Assembly (NCBI GenBank): GCA_963756975.1
Contig: CAVWPS010000002.1
Coordinates: 868,001 to 932,000 of the forward strand
Source: CAVRQM01 sp963756975
Lineage (GTDB): Bacteria; Pseudomonadota; Alphaproteobacteria; Acetobacterales; Acetobacteraceae
DNA length: 64,000 bases
Reading direction: 5' to 3'
Shown here in pieces: positions 20,993 to 30,855 of this stretch. Within the stretch, counting starts at the first letter, position 1. Each line of letters starts with the position of its first letter. The notes beneath the pieces were generated by a model. The model was not told the origin of the DNA. It saw only the letters and a program-made list of their open reading frames with translations, and did no database searches. The position numbers and the translations under genes are program-made.

Positions 20993-22231
20993 ATGTCCGA
21001 CCTCTCCGCCCAAATCGTGGCCGCCAAGGCGAGCCTGCGGGCCGCGCTGCCGAACTACGCCGCCGTGTTCCGCGAGGTCGAGGCGGAACTGAGCCGTGAG
21101 GCGGACGCGATCGCCGCCCGCCGGGACGACGGCGATCCGGTGGTCCCGTCCGTCGCATACTCGGACATCGTGGCCGGAACGGTGCCCGCCGCCACCGCCG
21201 ACGCGATCCATCGCCACGGCTGCGCCATCGTGCGCGGCGTATTCCCGGCCGAGCAGGCGACGGCATGGGACGCCGAGCTGCTCGAATACGCGAAGTCGAA
21301 CGGCTACGTCGAAAAGGCGAAGGCGAAGGCCGGGCTGGACAAGTATTTCAGCACCCTGAAATCGGGCGCGCCGCAGATCTACGGCATCTATTGGTCCAAG
21401 CCGCAGGTCGCCGCCCGGCAAGCGGAGTCGCTCGCCCGCACCCGCGCCTGGCTGAACGGGCTGTGGACCGCCGGCCGCGACGGCGAGACGTATTTTTCGC
21501 CCGGCCGCGACTGCACCTACGCCGACCGGTTCCGCCAGCGCGAGCCGGGGAACAACACGCTCGGCCTGTCGCCGCATGTGGACGGCGGCTCGGTCGAACG
21601 CTGGCTCGATCCCAGCTTCCACCAGGTCTACCGCCACGTGTTCGACGGATCGTGGCAACAGCACGACCCATGGGATGGCGAGGGCCGCACCGAGACGCGG
21701 GAAATCCCGTCGCCGGCGGTGTGCCAGATGTTTCGCACCTATCAGGGCTGGACGGCGCTGACCCGGCAGGGGCCGGGCGACGGCACGCTGCAACTGGTCC
21801 CGATGGCGCGCGCGATGATCTACATGCTGCTGCGGCCGCTGCAGGACGACGTGCCGGCCGACGAGTTGTGCGGGGCGGCGCCGGGCCGGGCGCTGACGAT
21901 GACCGGGCAATGGCATGCGCCGCTGCTGCGCGCGACGGTGCCGCTGCCGACCGTCGATCCGGGCGACACCGTGTGGTGGCATCCGGACGTGATCCACGCG
22001 GTCGAGGACGAGCATCGCGGGCGCGGCTATAGCAGCGTGATCTACATCGGCTCGGCACCCGATTGCGCCAAGAACCGGCGCTTCCTGCCGCGCCAGATCG
22101 AAGCGTTCGAGGCCGGGCGCAGCTCACCCGATTTCGCGCCCGAGGATTACGAGGTCGATTTTCAGGGCCGCGCCACCGCCGCCGACCTCACGGCGCTCGG
22201 GCGCAAGCAGATGGGCTACGACGCTTGGTAG
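20993..22231 (+). CDS. DUF1479 (YbiU-like) putative Fe(II)/2-oxoglutarate dioxygenase
   Basis: A 412-residue DUF1479 protein. The double-stranded beta-helix fold of Fe(II) dioxygenases is suggested by an HxD motif in LSPHVDGGSVERW near residue 195 and a distal histidine in WWHPDVIHAVEDEH near residue 327, with a following arginine. Family members are called YbiU-like, and their substrate is unknown. It starts at ATG 20993, close behind AAAAGGGAAACGACC. It stands alone, divergent from an AraC regulator that is the obvious candidate to control it. Confidence 0.88.
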   Translation: MSDLSAQIVAAKASLRAALPNYAAVFREVEAELSREADAIAARRDDGDPVVPSVAYSDIVAGTVPAATADAIHRHGCAIVRGVFPAEQATAWDAELLEYAKSNGYVEKAKAKAGLDKYFSTLKSGAPQIYGIYWSKPQVAARQAESLARTRAWLNGLWTAGRDGETYFSPGRDCTYADRFRQREPGNNTLGLSPHVDGGSVERWLDPSFHQVYRHVFDGSWQQHDPWDGEGRTETREIPSPAVCQMFRTYQGWTALTRQGPGDGTLQLVPMARAMIYMLLRPLQDDVPADELCGAAPGRALTMTGQWHAPLLRATVPLPTVDPGDTVWWHPDVIHAVEDEHRGRGYSSVIYIGSAPDCAKNRRFLPRQIEAFEAGRSSPDFAPEDYEVDFQGRATAADLTALGRKQMGYDAW

Positions 22232-22235
22232 ACGC

Positions 22236-22850
22236 CTAGGGGAACGGCAGCTCGGTAATCCGGCACAGATCGGAGTCGTGCTTTTCCTTGCCCTGACCGG
22301 CGACCATGATTTTGACGTCCCAACGGCACTGGCCGCGCGGGCCGGGATGCACCACCTCGTCGGTCTGCGCCTGCAATGCGCCGCCGAGCCGGTTGGGGCC
22401 CCAGCCATTGCCGTGGCCCTGGCCGGCGGGCACCACGAACAGCGCGTCGATCGGCGCGGTGCCACGGTTGATCAGCTTGAACGACGGGTCGTCGGGCGGC
22501 TTCACGCCGGCCGCGACCGGGCGGGCGGCACCGAACGCAATGTCCTCGATCCGGCAGGTGTCGATGTTGCGGCGATCCTCGGTGCGGCCGTCGGCGAACA
22601 CGACGCGGATGTCGAAGATGCAGTTGCCGTCCAGCCTGCGGCGAGCAGCGTAGTTGGCGCCGGCGGGAATTTCGCGCCCCTCCAGCCGGTTGCGGCCCCA
22701 ATTCGCGTCGCCTGCCGGGGTGAAGAACAACTGCCGGATCGGCACGCCGCCCCGGTTGATCAGGTTGAACGACGGGTTCTGCTGCGCGTGCGCCGGGAGT
22801 GCGGCGAACAGGGCCAGCAGCAGTGCGGCGGTGCGGACGATTTTCGACAT
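22236..22850 (-). CDS. Exported protein with two tandem homologous domains
   Basis: A 204-residue protein with a clear signal peptide (IVRTAALLLALFAALPAHA-QQ). The mature part is two copies of one domain of about 85 residues. Copy 1 opens with NPSFNLINRGGVPIRQLF, copy 2 with DPSFKLINRGTAPIDALF. Both continue with PAG, a WG.NRL segment, a GxC.(F/W)D(I/V) strand and a closing D(T/L)CRI. Each copy has two cysteines that could pair in the periplasm. I do not recognise a function. It converges with the DUF1479 gene, with a 4-base gap. I start at the ATG, although a GTG lies one codon upstream. Confidence 0.8.
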   Translation of the reverse strand: MSKIVRTAALLLALFAALPAHAQQNPSFNLINRGGVPIRQLFFTPAGDANWGRNRLEGREIPAGANYAARRRLDGNCIFDIRVVFADGRTEDRRNIDTCRIEDIAFGAARPVAAGVKPPDDPSFKLINRGTAPIDALFVVPAGQGHGNGWGPNRLGGALQAQTDEVVHPGPRGQCRWDVKIMVAGQGKEKHDSDLCRITELPFP

Positions 22851-22899
22851 CACGTGGCCTCTCGGTTCGACGTTGGGGCCGATATACAGCCGGTGGCGG

Positions 22900-23619
22900 T
22901 TAGCCGACCAGCCAGCGCGCCAAAAGCGGCACCAGTAGGGCCGTCGCCAAGCCGTTCAGGCCGATGGCGAGCCCGGCGAACGCGGCGGCCGTCTCGTCGA
23001 TGCGCAGCAGATGGGCCGTCGCCAGGCCGTGCCCGGCGGTGCCGCCCGCCAGCCCGATCGCCCGCGGGTCGGTGACGCGGGCGCGCCGCAGCAGCGGGCC
23101 GATCAGGACGGTGACCAGCAACCCGGTGGTCAGCACGAACACGGCGGCGAGCGACGCCTGCCCGCCGATCTGCTCTGCCACACCCATCGCGATCGGCGTC
23201 GTGACCGATTTCGGTGCCAGCGACAGCACGACGACCCGCTCCGCCCCCATCAGCCGCGCGACCAGCATCGCGGTCCCGGCGGCCACGACGCTGCCGGCCA
23301 GCAGCGCCGGCACGATCGCCCGCCACGCGGCGCGGATGCGGGCGAGGTTCGAGTACATCGGCACGGCCAGCGCCACCGTCGCCGGGCCGAGCAGGAACTG
23401 CACGTATTGGCCGCCCTGGAAGTAGGCCGGATACGGCGTCCGGGTGATCAGCAGGATCGCGGCCAGCATGGCGATCGCGAGCAGGACCGGGTTGGTCAGC
23501 GGGTGGCGGCCGGTGGCCCGGCTGATCGCCTCGGCCGCCAAGTAGGCGAGCAGCGTCGCGGTCAGGCCGAGCAGCGGGTTGGTCGACAGGTATGTCCACA
23601 GATGGACGAGCGACGTCAT
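22900..23619 (-). CDS. lrgB: LrgB/CidB-family membrane protein
   Basis: A 239-residue polytopic membrane protein of the LrgB family. Family motifs are VLSLAPKSVTTPIAMGVAEQIGG (split around residue 140) and GLAGGTAGHGLATAHLL near residue 190. LrgB and CidB act with LrgA and CidA in murein-hydrolase control or in export of small metabolites such as pyruvate or glycolate. The start overlaps the stop of the upstream LrgA-like gene (ATGA), so the two form one operon. Confidence 0.92.
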   Translation of the reverse strand: MTSLVHLWTYLSTNPLLGLTATLLAYLAAEAISRATGRHPLTNPVLLAIAMLAAILLITRTPYPAYFQGGQYVQFLLGPATVALAVPMYSNLARIRAAWRAIVPALLAGSVVAAGTAMLVARLMGAERVVVLSLAPKSVTTPIAMGVAEQIGGQASLAAVFVLTTGLLVTVLIGPLLRRARVTDPRAIGLAGGTAGHGLATAHLLRIDETAAAFAGLAIGLNGLATALLVPLLARWLVG

Positions 23620-23960
23620 TTCCGTCCGCCGGCGAGCAGGCGCTGCATGACCCAGCCGGTCGTGAGCAAGCCGGCGGCGGTCGACACCAGAATGGCCACG
23701 GTGATGGCGAGCCAGTCGCGGCCGAGGGCGCCGAGTTGCGTCACCACGCCGACGCCCGCCGGGACGAACAGCAGGCCGAGATGGCTCAGCAGACCCTGCG
23801 AGATCTTGCGAAGCTCGGCCGGCACCCGGCCGCGCACAGCCAGGAAGATCAGGAGCAGGAGGAGGCCGATGACCGGGCCGGGGAGCGGGATGCCGGCACC
23901 GCGCGCGATCGCCTCGCCGGCGAGTTGGCACAGCAGCAGGATCGTGAGCGCGCCGATCAC
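23616..23960 (-). CDS. lrgA: CidA/LrgA-family holin-like protein
   Basis: A 114-residue membrane protein with about four spans. The family motif GIPLPGPVIGLLLLLIFL sits near residue 23, and SHLGLLFVPAGVGVV near residue 60. It pairs with the LrgB-like protein encoded immediately downstream. Holin-like control of cell lysis is the classical proposal; metabolite export is the newer one. Confidence 0.9.
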   Translation of the reverse strand: MIGALTILLLCQLAGEAIARGAGIPLPGPVIGLLLLLIFLAVRGRVPAELRKISQGLLSHLGLLFVPAGVGVVTQLGALGRDWLAITVAILVSTAAGLLTTGWVMQRLLAGGRK

Positions 23961-23976
23961 GGCGCGCCGGCCTGCC

Positions 23977-24364
23977 CTATTGGAGCGGCATGCTCAAGTT
24001 GACGCCGGGGGTGGGCGCGAGGCGGCGGTTCTGCTCGGCCTCGGCGGTCGAACCGGTCGTGAACCCTTCGCCCCGATAGGTGCTGGTGCGGCGGAACAGG
24101 CTCGGCGACACCTGCGCCTGCGCCGGGCCGAGCGCCCGCAACGTCGGGCGCATTCTCGTCGAGGTTGGGCATCGGGGCGGCGGCGAAGCGGGACGCGGAA
24201 CCGGCGGGCGGATACGCCTTGGTCGTGAACGAGGTGCCGATGGTCACCGGAATGTAGATCGGGCTGTTGAGCGAGGACCGGGGCGGCGAACCGGCGTGCG
24301 CGGACACAAATCCGGACGCAGTCAACAACGCGACGATGGCGACACCGGCATAAAGCTGCCTCAT
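23977..24364 (-). CDS. Small exported protein of unknown function (one apparent frameshift)
   Basis: The N-terminus MRQLYAGVAIVALLTASGFV ending in AHA is a signal peptide. The mature region is low in recognisable features (IYIPVTIGTSFTTKAYPPAG). The frame shifts near 24151-24157. Removing one base joins PMPNLDE to MRPTLRALGPAQAQ, and the frame then runs to a TAG at 23977-23979, ending NLSMPLQ. The total is about 128 residues. The second half looks coding because it has an even composition and a clean stop just before the lrgA gene. I do not recognise the family. Confidence 0.55.
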
Positions 24365-24501
24365 GCTGTCCTCCCAGGCTCTCCCTGGGACGAATATGTG
24401 GCTGTCGACCTGACGATGCAAACAATCGATTCACGTTTCCGAGGGGTCGGCCGAACGACTTGCCCGTCAGAGTCACCGACATGCAACAGGTGTGTCGCGG
24501 C

Positions 24502-24708
24502 TCAGACCTTCAGGTCGAGCAAACTCCCGCGCGGCAACGGTTGCCCGGGGCGCGCGACCGGCGGGTCCGCCGGCGCACGGACGGGGGCGGCCGCGATACG
24601 CACCACCGGCGACAGCGGACGCGACGTCGCGGGCGCGGCCGGCTGGACCAGGGCGGAGAAGGCGGCGAGCGATCCGTTGGCGATCATGCGGGCGACGATG
24701 AGGCGCAT
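24502..24708 (-). CDS. Small hypothetical protein
   Basis: A 68-residue open frame starting MRLIVARMIANGSLAAFSAL and ending in PRGSLLDLKV. It has a mildly hydrophobic N-terminal third and a proline/alanine-rich middle. It fills the gap between pgk and the exported protein gene. I recognise no domain, and the only support is that the frame is compact and on the same strand as its neighbours. Confidence 0.4.
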   Translation of the reverse strand: MRLIVARMIANGSLAAFSALVQPAAPATSRPLSPVVRIAAAPVRAPADPPVARPGQPLPRGSLLDLKV

Positions 24709-24771
24709 CGGTTAACACCGGATTGAGAAACGCACCGTGTTCCCGTTGGCAGCCGAAGTCCAGGCGGCGGG

Positions 24772-25968
24772 TCAACGCTGCATCAGCACCGCGACGCCGG
24801 GCAGCTCCTTGCCCTCCATCCATTCGAGGAACGCGCCGCCGGCGGCCGAGACGTAGCTGAGCCGGTCGATCACGCCCGCCTGCTTCAATGCGGATACGGT
24901 GTCGCCACCGCCCGCGACCGAGCGCAACCGGCCGGCCTGGGTGGCTTTGGCGACCGCGCGCGCCAGCGCCATGGTCCCGCTATCGAACGGCGGCGTCTCG
25001 AACGCGCCCAGCGGGCCATTCCAGACCAGGGTCTTCGCGAGCTCCAGCCGGGCGATCAGATCGGCGACCGTCGCCGATCCCACGTCCAGGATCATCTGGC
25101 CGGCCGGCACCGCGTCGATCCCGACCTCGTCCGTCGCGGTGTGCGCCTTGAACTCGGCCGCGCACACGGCATCGACCGGCAGCACGATCTCGCAACCGGC
25201 GTCGCGGGCGCGGCTCAGGATATCCAGCGCCGTCGCATGCATCGTCGCCTCCTGCAGCGACGTGCCCACGCCAAAACCCTGGGCGGCCAGGAACGTGTTG
25301 GCCATGGCACCGCCGATCACCAGCGTGTCGACGCGCCCGACCAAATTCGCCAGCAGGTCGAGCTTGGTCGAGACTTTCGAGCCGCCGACGACGGCCATCA
25401 CCGGCCGGTCCGGCGATTCGAGCGCGGCCGCCAGCGCCTCCAGCTCCGCCTGCATCAGCCGTCCGGCATAGGCGGGCAGCACGTGGGCCACCGCCTCGGT
25501 GCTCGCGTGGGCGCGATGGGCGGCGGAGAAGGCGTCGTTCACATACAGGTCGCAGAACTCCGCCAGCGCGTTGGCGAAATCGGGGTCGTTGGCCTCCTCG
25601 CCGGGATGGAAGCGCGTGTTCTCCAGCACGCAGACGTCGCCGTCACGCATCCCCTCGATCGCCTGCCTCGCGTAGCCGCCCACGCAATCCTCGGCGAAGG
25701 CGACCGGGCGGCCGAGCACGTCGGCCAGCGCGGAGGCCAGCGGGCGGACCGACATCGACGGCACGACACGGCCTTTCGGACGGTCGAAATGGCTGCACAC
25801 CGCCACCCGCGCGCCGCCCTCGGACAGTTCGCGGATGGTCGGCGACAGACGCTCGATCCGGGTCAGGTCGGTGATGATGCCGTTGGTCATCGGCACGTTC
25901 AGATCGGCCCGCAACAAGACTCGTTTGCCGCGCACCGAAACGCCGTCGAGGGTGCGCAGGGTCGCCAC
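24772..25968 (-). CDS. pgk: Phosphoglycerate kinase
   Basis: A 398-residue glycolytic and gluconeogenic kinase that interconverts 1,3-bisphosphoglycerate and ADP with 3-phosphoglycerate and ATP. Motifs are RADLNVPM near residue 21, [12 protein letters not shown] near 115, [12 protein letters not shown] near 193, WNGPLGAFE near 320 and the C-terminal [12 protein letters not shown]. Length is normal. The start codon is GTG. It follows gap by 1 base on the minus strand, so the two are clearly one operon. Confidence 0.96.
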   Translation of the reverse strand: MATLRTLDGVSVRGKRVLLRADLNVPMTNGIITDLTRIERLSPTIRELSEGGARVAVCSHFDRPKGRVVPSMSVRPLASALADVLGRPVAFAEDCVGGYARQAIEGMRDGDVCVLENTRFHPGEEANDPDFANALAEFCDLYVNDAFSAAHRAHASTEAVAHVLPAYAGRLMQAELEALAAALESPDRPVMAVVGGSKVSTKLDLLANLVGRVDTLVIGGAMANTFLAAQGFGVGTSLQEATMHATALDILSRARDAGCEIVLPVDAVCAAEFKAHTATDEVGIDAVPAGQMILDVGSATVADLIARLELAKTLVWNGPLGAFETPPFDSGTMALARAVAKATQAGRLRSVAGGGDTVSALKQAGVIDRLSYVSAAGGAFLEWMEGKELPGVAVLMQR

Positions 25969-25969
25969 G

Positions 25970-26983
25970 TCAGAGCGCGCCGAACTTGGCCGCCGTGTCG
26001 GACATGCGGTTCGAGAAGCCCCACTCGTTGTCGTACCAGCCGAGCACCCGGAACAGCGCGCCGTCGACGACGGCGGTCTGCGTCGCGTCGAACGTGCAGC
26101 TGGCGGCGACGTGGTTGAAGTCGCTGCTGACCAGCGGGTCCGTGTTGTAGGCGAGGATGCCCCGCAGCGACCCCTCGGACGCTTCCTTGAAGGCCGCGTT
26201 GATCGCGTCCTTGGACGGCGACTTCTCGAGCACGACGTCGAGCGAGACCATCGACACGTTCGGCGTCGGCACCCGGATCGCGGTCCCGTCGAGTTTTCCC
26301 GCCAGTTCCGGCATCACGAGCCCGACCGCCTTGGCGGCCCCCGTGCTGGTCGGGATCATCGAGACGGCGGCGGCACGGGCGCGGTGAAGGTCCTTGTGCA
26401 GCGTGTCCACCGTGCGCTGATCGCCGGTGTAGCTGTGGCAGGTGACCATGTAGCCGCGCACCACACGGAACTGATCGTGCAGCACTTTGACCAGTGGGAC
26501 GAGGCAGTTGGTCGTGCAGGACGCGTTCGACACGACCGTCATGGCCGACGTCAGCGTGTCGTCGTTGACGCCGAACACGATGGTCGCGTCCGCCCCGTCG
26601 GCCGGCGCGCTGACCAGCACTTTTCGCGCCCCCGCCTGCAGCAGTTGCGAGGCCGTCGTGCGGTTGGTGAACAGCCCGGTGCACTCCATCGCCACGTCGA
26701 TGCCCTGGTAGGGCACCTTCGTCGGATCGCGCTCGGCCGAGACCCGGATCGGACCCCAGGTGCGGCCGTTATGGCGGATGGTGATGCTGTTGCCGTCGAC
26801 GGTCACCTCGGCCGGGAAGCGGCCATGGACGCTGTCGTAGCGGAGCAGGTGGGCGTTCGCCTCGACGCTGCCGAGGTCGTTGATCGCGACCGGCTCGACA
26901 TCGGTCCGACCGCTCTCGACGATGGCGCGGAGCACCAGCCTGCCGATCCGCCCAAACCCGTTGATCGCGACTTGCACGGCCAT
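25970..26983 (-). CDS. gap: Glyceraldehyde-3-phosphate dehydrogenase
   Basis: A 337-residue NAD(P)-dependent dehydrogenase. The Rossmann motif is [16 protein letters not shown] at the start, the catalytic cysteine is in [10 protein letters not shown] near residue 152, and the catalytic histidine is in CHSYTGDQ. The C-terminal [13 protein letters not shown] is canonical. I prefer the second in-frame ATG (MAVQVAING); the first lies 9 bases upstream. It sits between a transketolase-like gene and pgk, the usual alphaproteobacterial order. Confidence 0.96.
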   Translation of the reverse strand: MAVQVAINGFGRIGRLVLRAIVESGRTDVEPVAINDLGSVEANAHLLRYDSVHGRFPAEVTVDGNSITIRHNGRTWGPIRVSAERDPTKVPYQGIDVAMECTGLFTNRTTASQLLQAGARKVLVSAPADGADATIVFGVNDDTLTSAMTVVSNASCTTNCLVPLVKVLHDQFRVVRGYMVTCHSYTGDQRTVDTLHKDLHRARAAAVSMIPTSTGAAKAVGLVMPELAGKLDGTAIRVPTPNVSMVSLDVVLEKSPSKDAINAAFKEASEGSLRGILAYNTDPLVSSDFNHVAASCTFDATQTAVVDGALFRVLGWYDNEWGFSNRMSDTAAKFGAL

Positions 26984-27020
26984 CGCAGGCACTCCCTGTC
27001 CGGTTTCTTAACTCGATATG

Positions 27021-28862
27021 TCAGACACTCAGGCGGCGACGCACCGCGGCCGCCAGCGTCTCGGCGGTCACGTCGCGACCGCTGCCGAAGAACACGCCGT
27101 CGTCGCCGAGCCATCGCTCCCAGCCGAAGCCGCACCCGGCTTCGACCCCGATCCGGGGCGCGCCGCCGAGCACCTGTGCACGATACGATACGGATGTCGC
27201 GGCGAATAGCTCCCAGCACGGCAGGGAGACGACGGCGACCTCGATCCCGCCCTCGCCCAGCAGCCGGGCCGCCTCGCTCGCGAGCGCCAGTTCGGCCCCC
27301 GTGGCGATCAGCGTGGCTTGCCGCTCGCCGGCGGGCTCGGCGACCAGGTAGCCGCCCTCGGCGCAACGGTTTCCGTCGGCCGGCGCGCGGCGCGGCACCG
27401 GGGCCGTCTCGCCGCCCAGCACCAGCAGGCTCGGCCCGTCGTGGCGGCTCAACGCCAGCGCCCAGCACTCGGCGACCTCGACCGCGCAGGCCGGGCGGAA
27501 GATCGCGACGTTCGGCATCGCCCGGAGTGCGGCGAGCTGCTCGATCGGCGAGGCTTCCGGCGCCATGTCGTCGGCCCCGTGCATCAGGACGTGGATCACC
27601 CGCCGGCCGACCGTGGCCGCCTGCCGCAACGCGGGGCGCATATGGTCGGTGAACAGCAGGAACGTGCCGCCGTACGGGACGACGCCGCCGTGCAGCGCCA
27701 TGCCGTTCATCGCCGCCGCCATGCCGTGCTCGCGGATGCCGTATTGGATATAGCGGCCGGCGAACGACTCCGCGTGCGCCGCGGCCATGCCCTTCACCTG
27801 CGTCATGGTCAGAGCCGTCAGGTCCGTCGAGCCGCCGACCAGTTCGGGCAGGGCGGCAACGAGCGTTTCGAGCACGCGCTGGCTGGCGATGCTGGGGGGC
27901 ACGGCGACACCGGCGGCGACGAACCCACGGCACAGATGGTCGATCAGCGCCGGCAACTCAGGCGGCAGGTGCCCGGCGGTGACGCGGGAAAACTCGGCCC
28001 CGAGCGGATGGCGCGCGGCCCGTTTCAGCCAGGCGCGGCGGGCGACGGCACCGCGCCCCCCGGCGGCGCGCCACGCGTGGGCCAACTCGACCGGGACCGA
28101 GGACGGTGCGCGTTGCGGCACGGGATCCTGATCCGGCGCGCGGCAGGCGATCAGCGTCGGCTTCCGCCCGCGCACGGCCGAGGTGAGCGCGGCGGCGACC
28201 GCGGCACCGTCGCCCGCGTCGACCCGGCGGACCGCCCAGCCGTAGGCGGTGAAGCGCGCCAGCACGTCGTCCGACGAGGCGAGGCCGGTCGGCCCCTCGC
28301 GGCCCAGGCCGTTGTCGTCCCACAGCACGGTCAGCTTCTCGAGCCTCAAATGCCCCGCGAGGCTGGCGAGCTCGTGGCTCAGCCCCTCCATCAGGTCGCC
28401 GTCGGTGGCGACCACCCAGGTCCGGTGGTCGACCAGGCTGCGGCCGAACCGCGCGGCCATCAGCCGTTCGGCCAGCGCCATGCCGACGCCGACGCCAAGG
28501 CCCGGGCCGAGCGGGCCGTCGCCGCTGTCGAGCAACTCCGGATGTTCGATGTGCCCGGACAGCTGGCGCAACGCGCCGAGTAGCGACGGCCCCGAGCGGT
28601 TCGGGCCGTCGCTGAGCACGAAGCGGTCGCGGTCGGGCCATTGCGGGTCGGCGGCGTCGAATTTCAGGAACCGGGTCCAGAGCACGGTGGCCGCCTCGGC
28701 CATGCCGACCGGGGCCGCGACGGTCGCCGCCTCGCCATCGACGGCGAGCACGCGCACGGCGTCCGCAAGCCGCCACCGCGAGTCCATGATCAGGTCACGG
28801 GCGTCGCCCCCCACTTGGCTGGAGGGGTCTGACGCCGACCGTTCGCCGTGTCGGTCGATCAT
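27021..28862 (-). CDS. Divergent transketolase-like protein lacking most active-site histidines
   Basis: A 613-residue transketolase homologue, about 50 residues short of the family norm. Family segments are plain: LWTRFLKFDAADPQWPDRDR, TDGDLMEGLSHELASLAGHL, LWDDNG, YGIREHGMAAAMNGMALHGG. Many key positions differ, however. The SGHPG and GHGSM histidines near residues 50 and 85 are absent (AAPVGMAE and SDGPNRSGPSLL). The SHG histidine after the PTLIAC strand is missing. The HDSIGLGEDGPTHQP block reads HGADDMAPEASPIEQ. The catalytic glutamate in REHGM is kept. Start choice is uncertain: an ATG at 28787 gives MDSRWRLADAV. Its operon position predicts tkt, but activity is doubtful. Confidence 0.78.
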   Translation of the reverse strand: MIDRHGERSASDPSSQVGGDARDLIMDSRWRLADAVRVLAVDGEAATVAAPVGMAEAATVLWTRFLKFDAADPQWPDRDRFVLSDGPNRSGPSLLGALRQLSGHIEHPELLDSGDGPLGPGLGVGVGMALAERLMAARFGRSLVDHRTWVVATDGDLMEGLSHELASLAGHLRLEKLTVLWDDNGLGREGPTGLASSDDVLARFTAYGWAVRRVDAGDGAAVAAALTSAVRGRKPTLIACRAPDQDPVPQRAPSSVPVELAHAWRAAGGRGAVARRAWLKRAARHPLGAEFSRVTAGHLPPELPALIDHLCRGFVAAGVAVPPSIASQRVLETLVAALPELVGGSTDLTALTMTQVKGMAAAHAESFAGRYIQYGIREHGMAAAMNGMALHGGVVPYGGTFLLFTDHMRPALRQAATVGRRVIHVLMHGADDMAPEASPIEQLAALRAMPNVAIFRPACAVEVAECWALALSRHDGPSLLVLGGETAPVPRRAPADGNRCAEGGYLVAEPAGERQATLIATGAELALASEAARLLGEGGIEVAVVSLPCWELFAATSVSYRAQVLGGAPRIGVEAGCGFGWERWLGDDGVFFGSGRDVTAETLAAAVRRRLSV

Positions 28863-29051
28863 CGGTGCGAGCTATAGGGGGGCGCGGCCGGATGCGGCAA
28901 GCGCGCCGCGCCGCCTGCTCGGTTCAGGCCCGCCCGAGATCAGGGCCAGCTGCCTGGTTCAGGCACGCATCCCGGCTCGCCGCCAGTCGGGCGCGAGCCG
29001 GTCGTGCGATTGATCGTTGTCGTCGCGACCGGCAGGTGCGATGCGGGGTTT

Positions 29052-29486
29052 ATGCGCGCCCTGCCCCTTCTCGTGCTGCTGATCGCCACCGGTTGCCGGC
29101 TGGTGGACCAGCGGACGTTCGAGGCCAGGGTCGTGGCGCCGCCGCAATCCGCGTTGCAGGGGCTGGCGGCCGGCAATCAGCATCCGACCCGGCCGCTGGT
29201 CAGCATCCCGCTCGGCGACCTCGATGGGCAGTGGCGGCTGCCGCTGATCGAGGCGGAGCGGGCGGCGCTGGCGCGCAAGCCAGACGTTCAGTTCGATGTC
29301 ATGACGCTGCGTGCGACGAACCCGGCCCTTGACGCGGACCCGGTGACGGCGAAATCACTGGAGAGCGCGGCACAGGCGGTCGCCAACGCGCTGCTGGCCG
29401 ACGAGATTCCGGCCGACCGCGTCCACCTCGGCAGTCGCGGCGATGCGGGACGGCCGCCGCCCGAGGTTCTGGTTTTCGTCCGTTGA
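29052..29486 (+). CDS. Putative lipoprotein of unknown function
   Basis: A 144-residue protein with a lipoprotein signal: a hydrophobic stretch [12 protein letters not shown] followed by the lipobox cysteine (ATGC). The rest is a small alpha/beta region with [16 protein letters not shown] and [15 protein letters not shown]. The latter resembles the C-terminal part of periplasmic proteins that end in an OmpA-like or similar fold, but I do not assign it. I start at ATG 29052 rather than the track-length ATG further upstream because the signal peptide begins there. It ends 8 bases before hemA. Confidence 0.65.
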   Translation: MRALPLLVLLIATGCRLVDQRTFEARVVAPPQSALQGLAAGNQHPTRPLVSIPLGDLDGQWRLPLIEAERAALARKPDVQFDVMTLRATNPALDADPVTAKSLESAAQAVANALLADEIPADRVHLGSRGDAGRPPPEVLVFVR

Positions 29487-29494
29487 GGAATGAA

Positions 29495-30752
29495 GTGGCC
29501 ATCCAGGTTGAAACCGGCCGATTGTTCGAGGCGGCGGCGCGCGAGACGCTGTCGCGGATCCGGGCCGAGGGCCGCTACCGCACGTTCTCGCCGCTGATGA
29601 AGGACGCCGCGCGGTTTCCCGTGTTCAAGGCGGCCGACGGGCGCGACATCACCGTCTGGTCGTCGAACGACTACCTCGCCATGGGCTGCCATCCCGGCGT
29701 GATCGCGGCGGCGGTGGACGCGGCCCGGACGCATGGGGCCGGGGCCGGCGGCACCCGCAACATCGCCGGGACGAGCGGGCTGCACACGGCGCTGGAGGCG
29801 GAGCTCGCTGGCCTGCACGCGAAGGATGCGGCCCTGCTGTTCACCTCAGGCTACGTCGCGAACGAGGCCGCGCTCGGGGCGATCCTTCGCGCCCTGCCCG
29901 GCTGGCAGGTTTTCAGCGACCGCAAAAACCACGCCTCCATCATCGCCGGCGTGAAGGGCACGGCCGGCGTCGCGGTCCACGTGTTCGCGCACAACGATCT
30001 CGCCGATCTGGAGCGGCTGCTGGCGGCCGCACCCGCCGGCGCGCCGAAGCTGATCGTGTTCGAGAGCGTCTATTCGATGGACGCCGACATCGCGCCGATC
30101 GGGGCGATCTGCGACCTCGCGCGGCGGTTCGGCGCGATGACGTATCTGGATGAAGTGCATGCGGTCGGGCTGTACGGGCCGACCGGCGGCGGCGTGTCGG
30201 AGCGCGACGGCGTGCAGGGCCGGATCGACGTGATCGAGGGCACGCTGAGCAAGGGGTTCGGCTGTCACGGCGGCTACATCGCCGGCAATGCCGAGCTGGT
30301 GGACATGATCCGCTCGACCGCGCCCGGCTTCATCTTCACGACCGCATTGCCGCCGGCGAGCATGGCCGCCGCGCTGGCCAGCATCCGGCTGGTCCGCAAA
30401 GACCCGGCCAGGCGCGCGGCCCTGTTCGAGCGCGCGAGCACGCTGAAACGCGGTCTCGACGCGGCCGGATTGCCACGGCTGCCGAGCGAGAGCCACATCG
30501 TGCCGCTGCACATCGGCGATGCGGACGCGGCGCGGGCGGTCAGCCGGACGCTGTTCGAGCGGCACGGGTCTGTATGCGACGCCGATCAACTACCCGACCG
30601 TGCCGAAGGGCTCGGAACGGTTGCGGCTGACGGCGACGCCGCTGCACACCGACGCCATGATCGCGGCGCTCGTGACCGCGCTGACCGACGTTCTGGCGGA
30701 CGTCCTGGCCGACGCGCGGCCGGCGACGCGCCCGGTTCGCGTCGCCGCCTGA
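29495..30752 (+). CDS. hemA: 5-aminolevulinate synthase (one apparent frameshift)
   Basis: PLP-dependent enzyme that condenses glycine and succinyl-CoA, the C4 entry to haem and corrin synthesis in alphaproteobacteria. Motifs are [47 protein letters not shown] and the PLP lysine in [13 protein letters not shown] near residue 252. The frame breaks at 30566-30568, where CACGGGTCTG should be CACGGTCTG. Repair joins LFERHG to [14 protein letters not shown]. The product is about 418 residues, which is normal. The GTG start follows TTGAGGAATGAA. Glycine C-acetyltransferase is a related alternative, but the motifs fit ALAS better. Confidence 0.88.
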
Positions 30753-30758
30753 GCGTCG

Positions 30759-30787
30759 TTGCGCGGTTCAAAAGCCTGACTTATATC
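30759..30787 (+). promoter_or_regulatory. Candidate sigma-70-type promoter for the FadR-type regulator gene
   Basis: TTGCGC (30759-30764) and TATATC (30782-30787) are 17 bases apart, in an unusually AT-rich patch between hemA and the regulator gene. A perfect inverted repeat TCGCGG-5-CCGCGA (30808-30824) lies just downstream of the expected transcription start and could be the regulator's own operator. This is pattern matching only. Confidence 0.4.
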
Positions 30788-30855
30788 TGATTCCGACGAA
30801 TAACCGATCGCGGAACAACCGCGACGGCCGTCGGGATGGAAAGGTTCAGAGTCCA

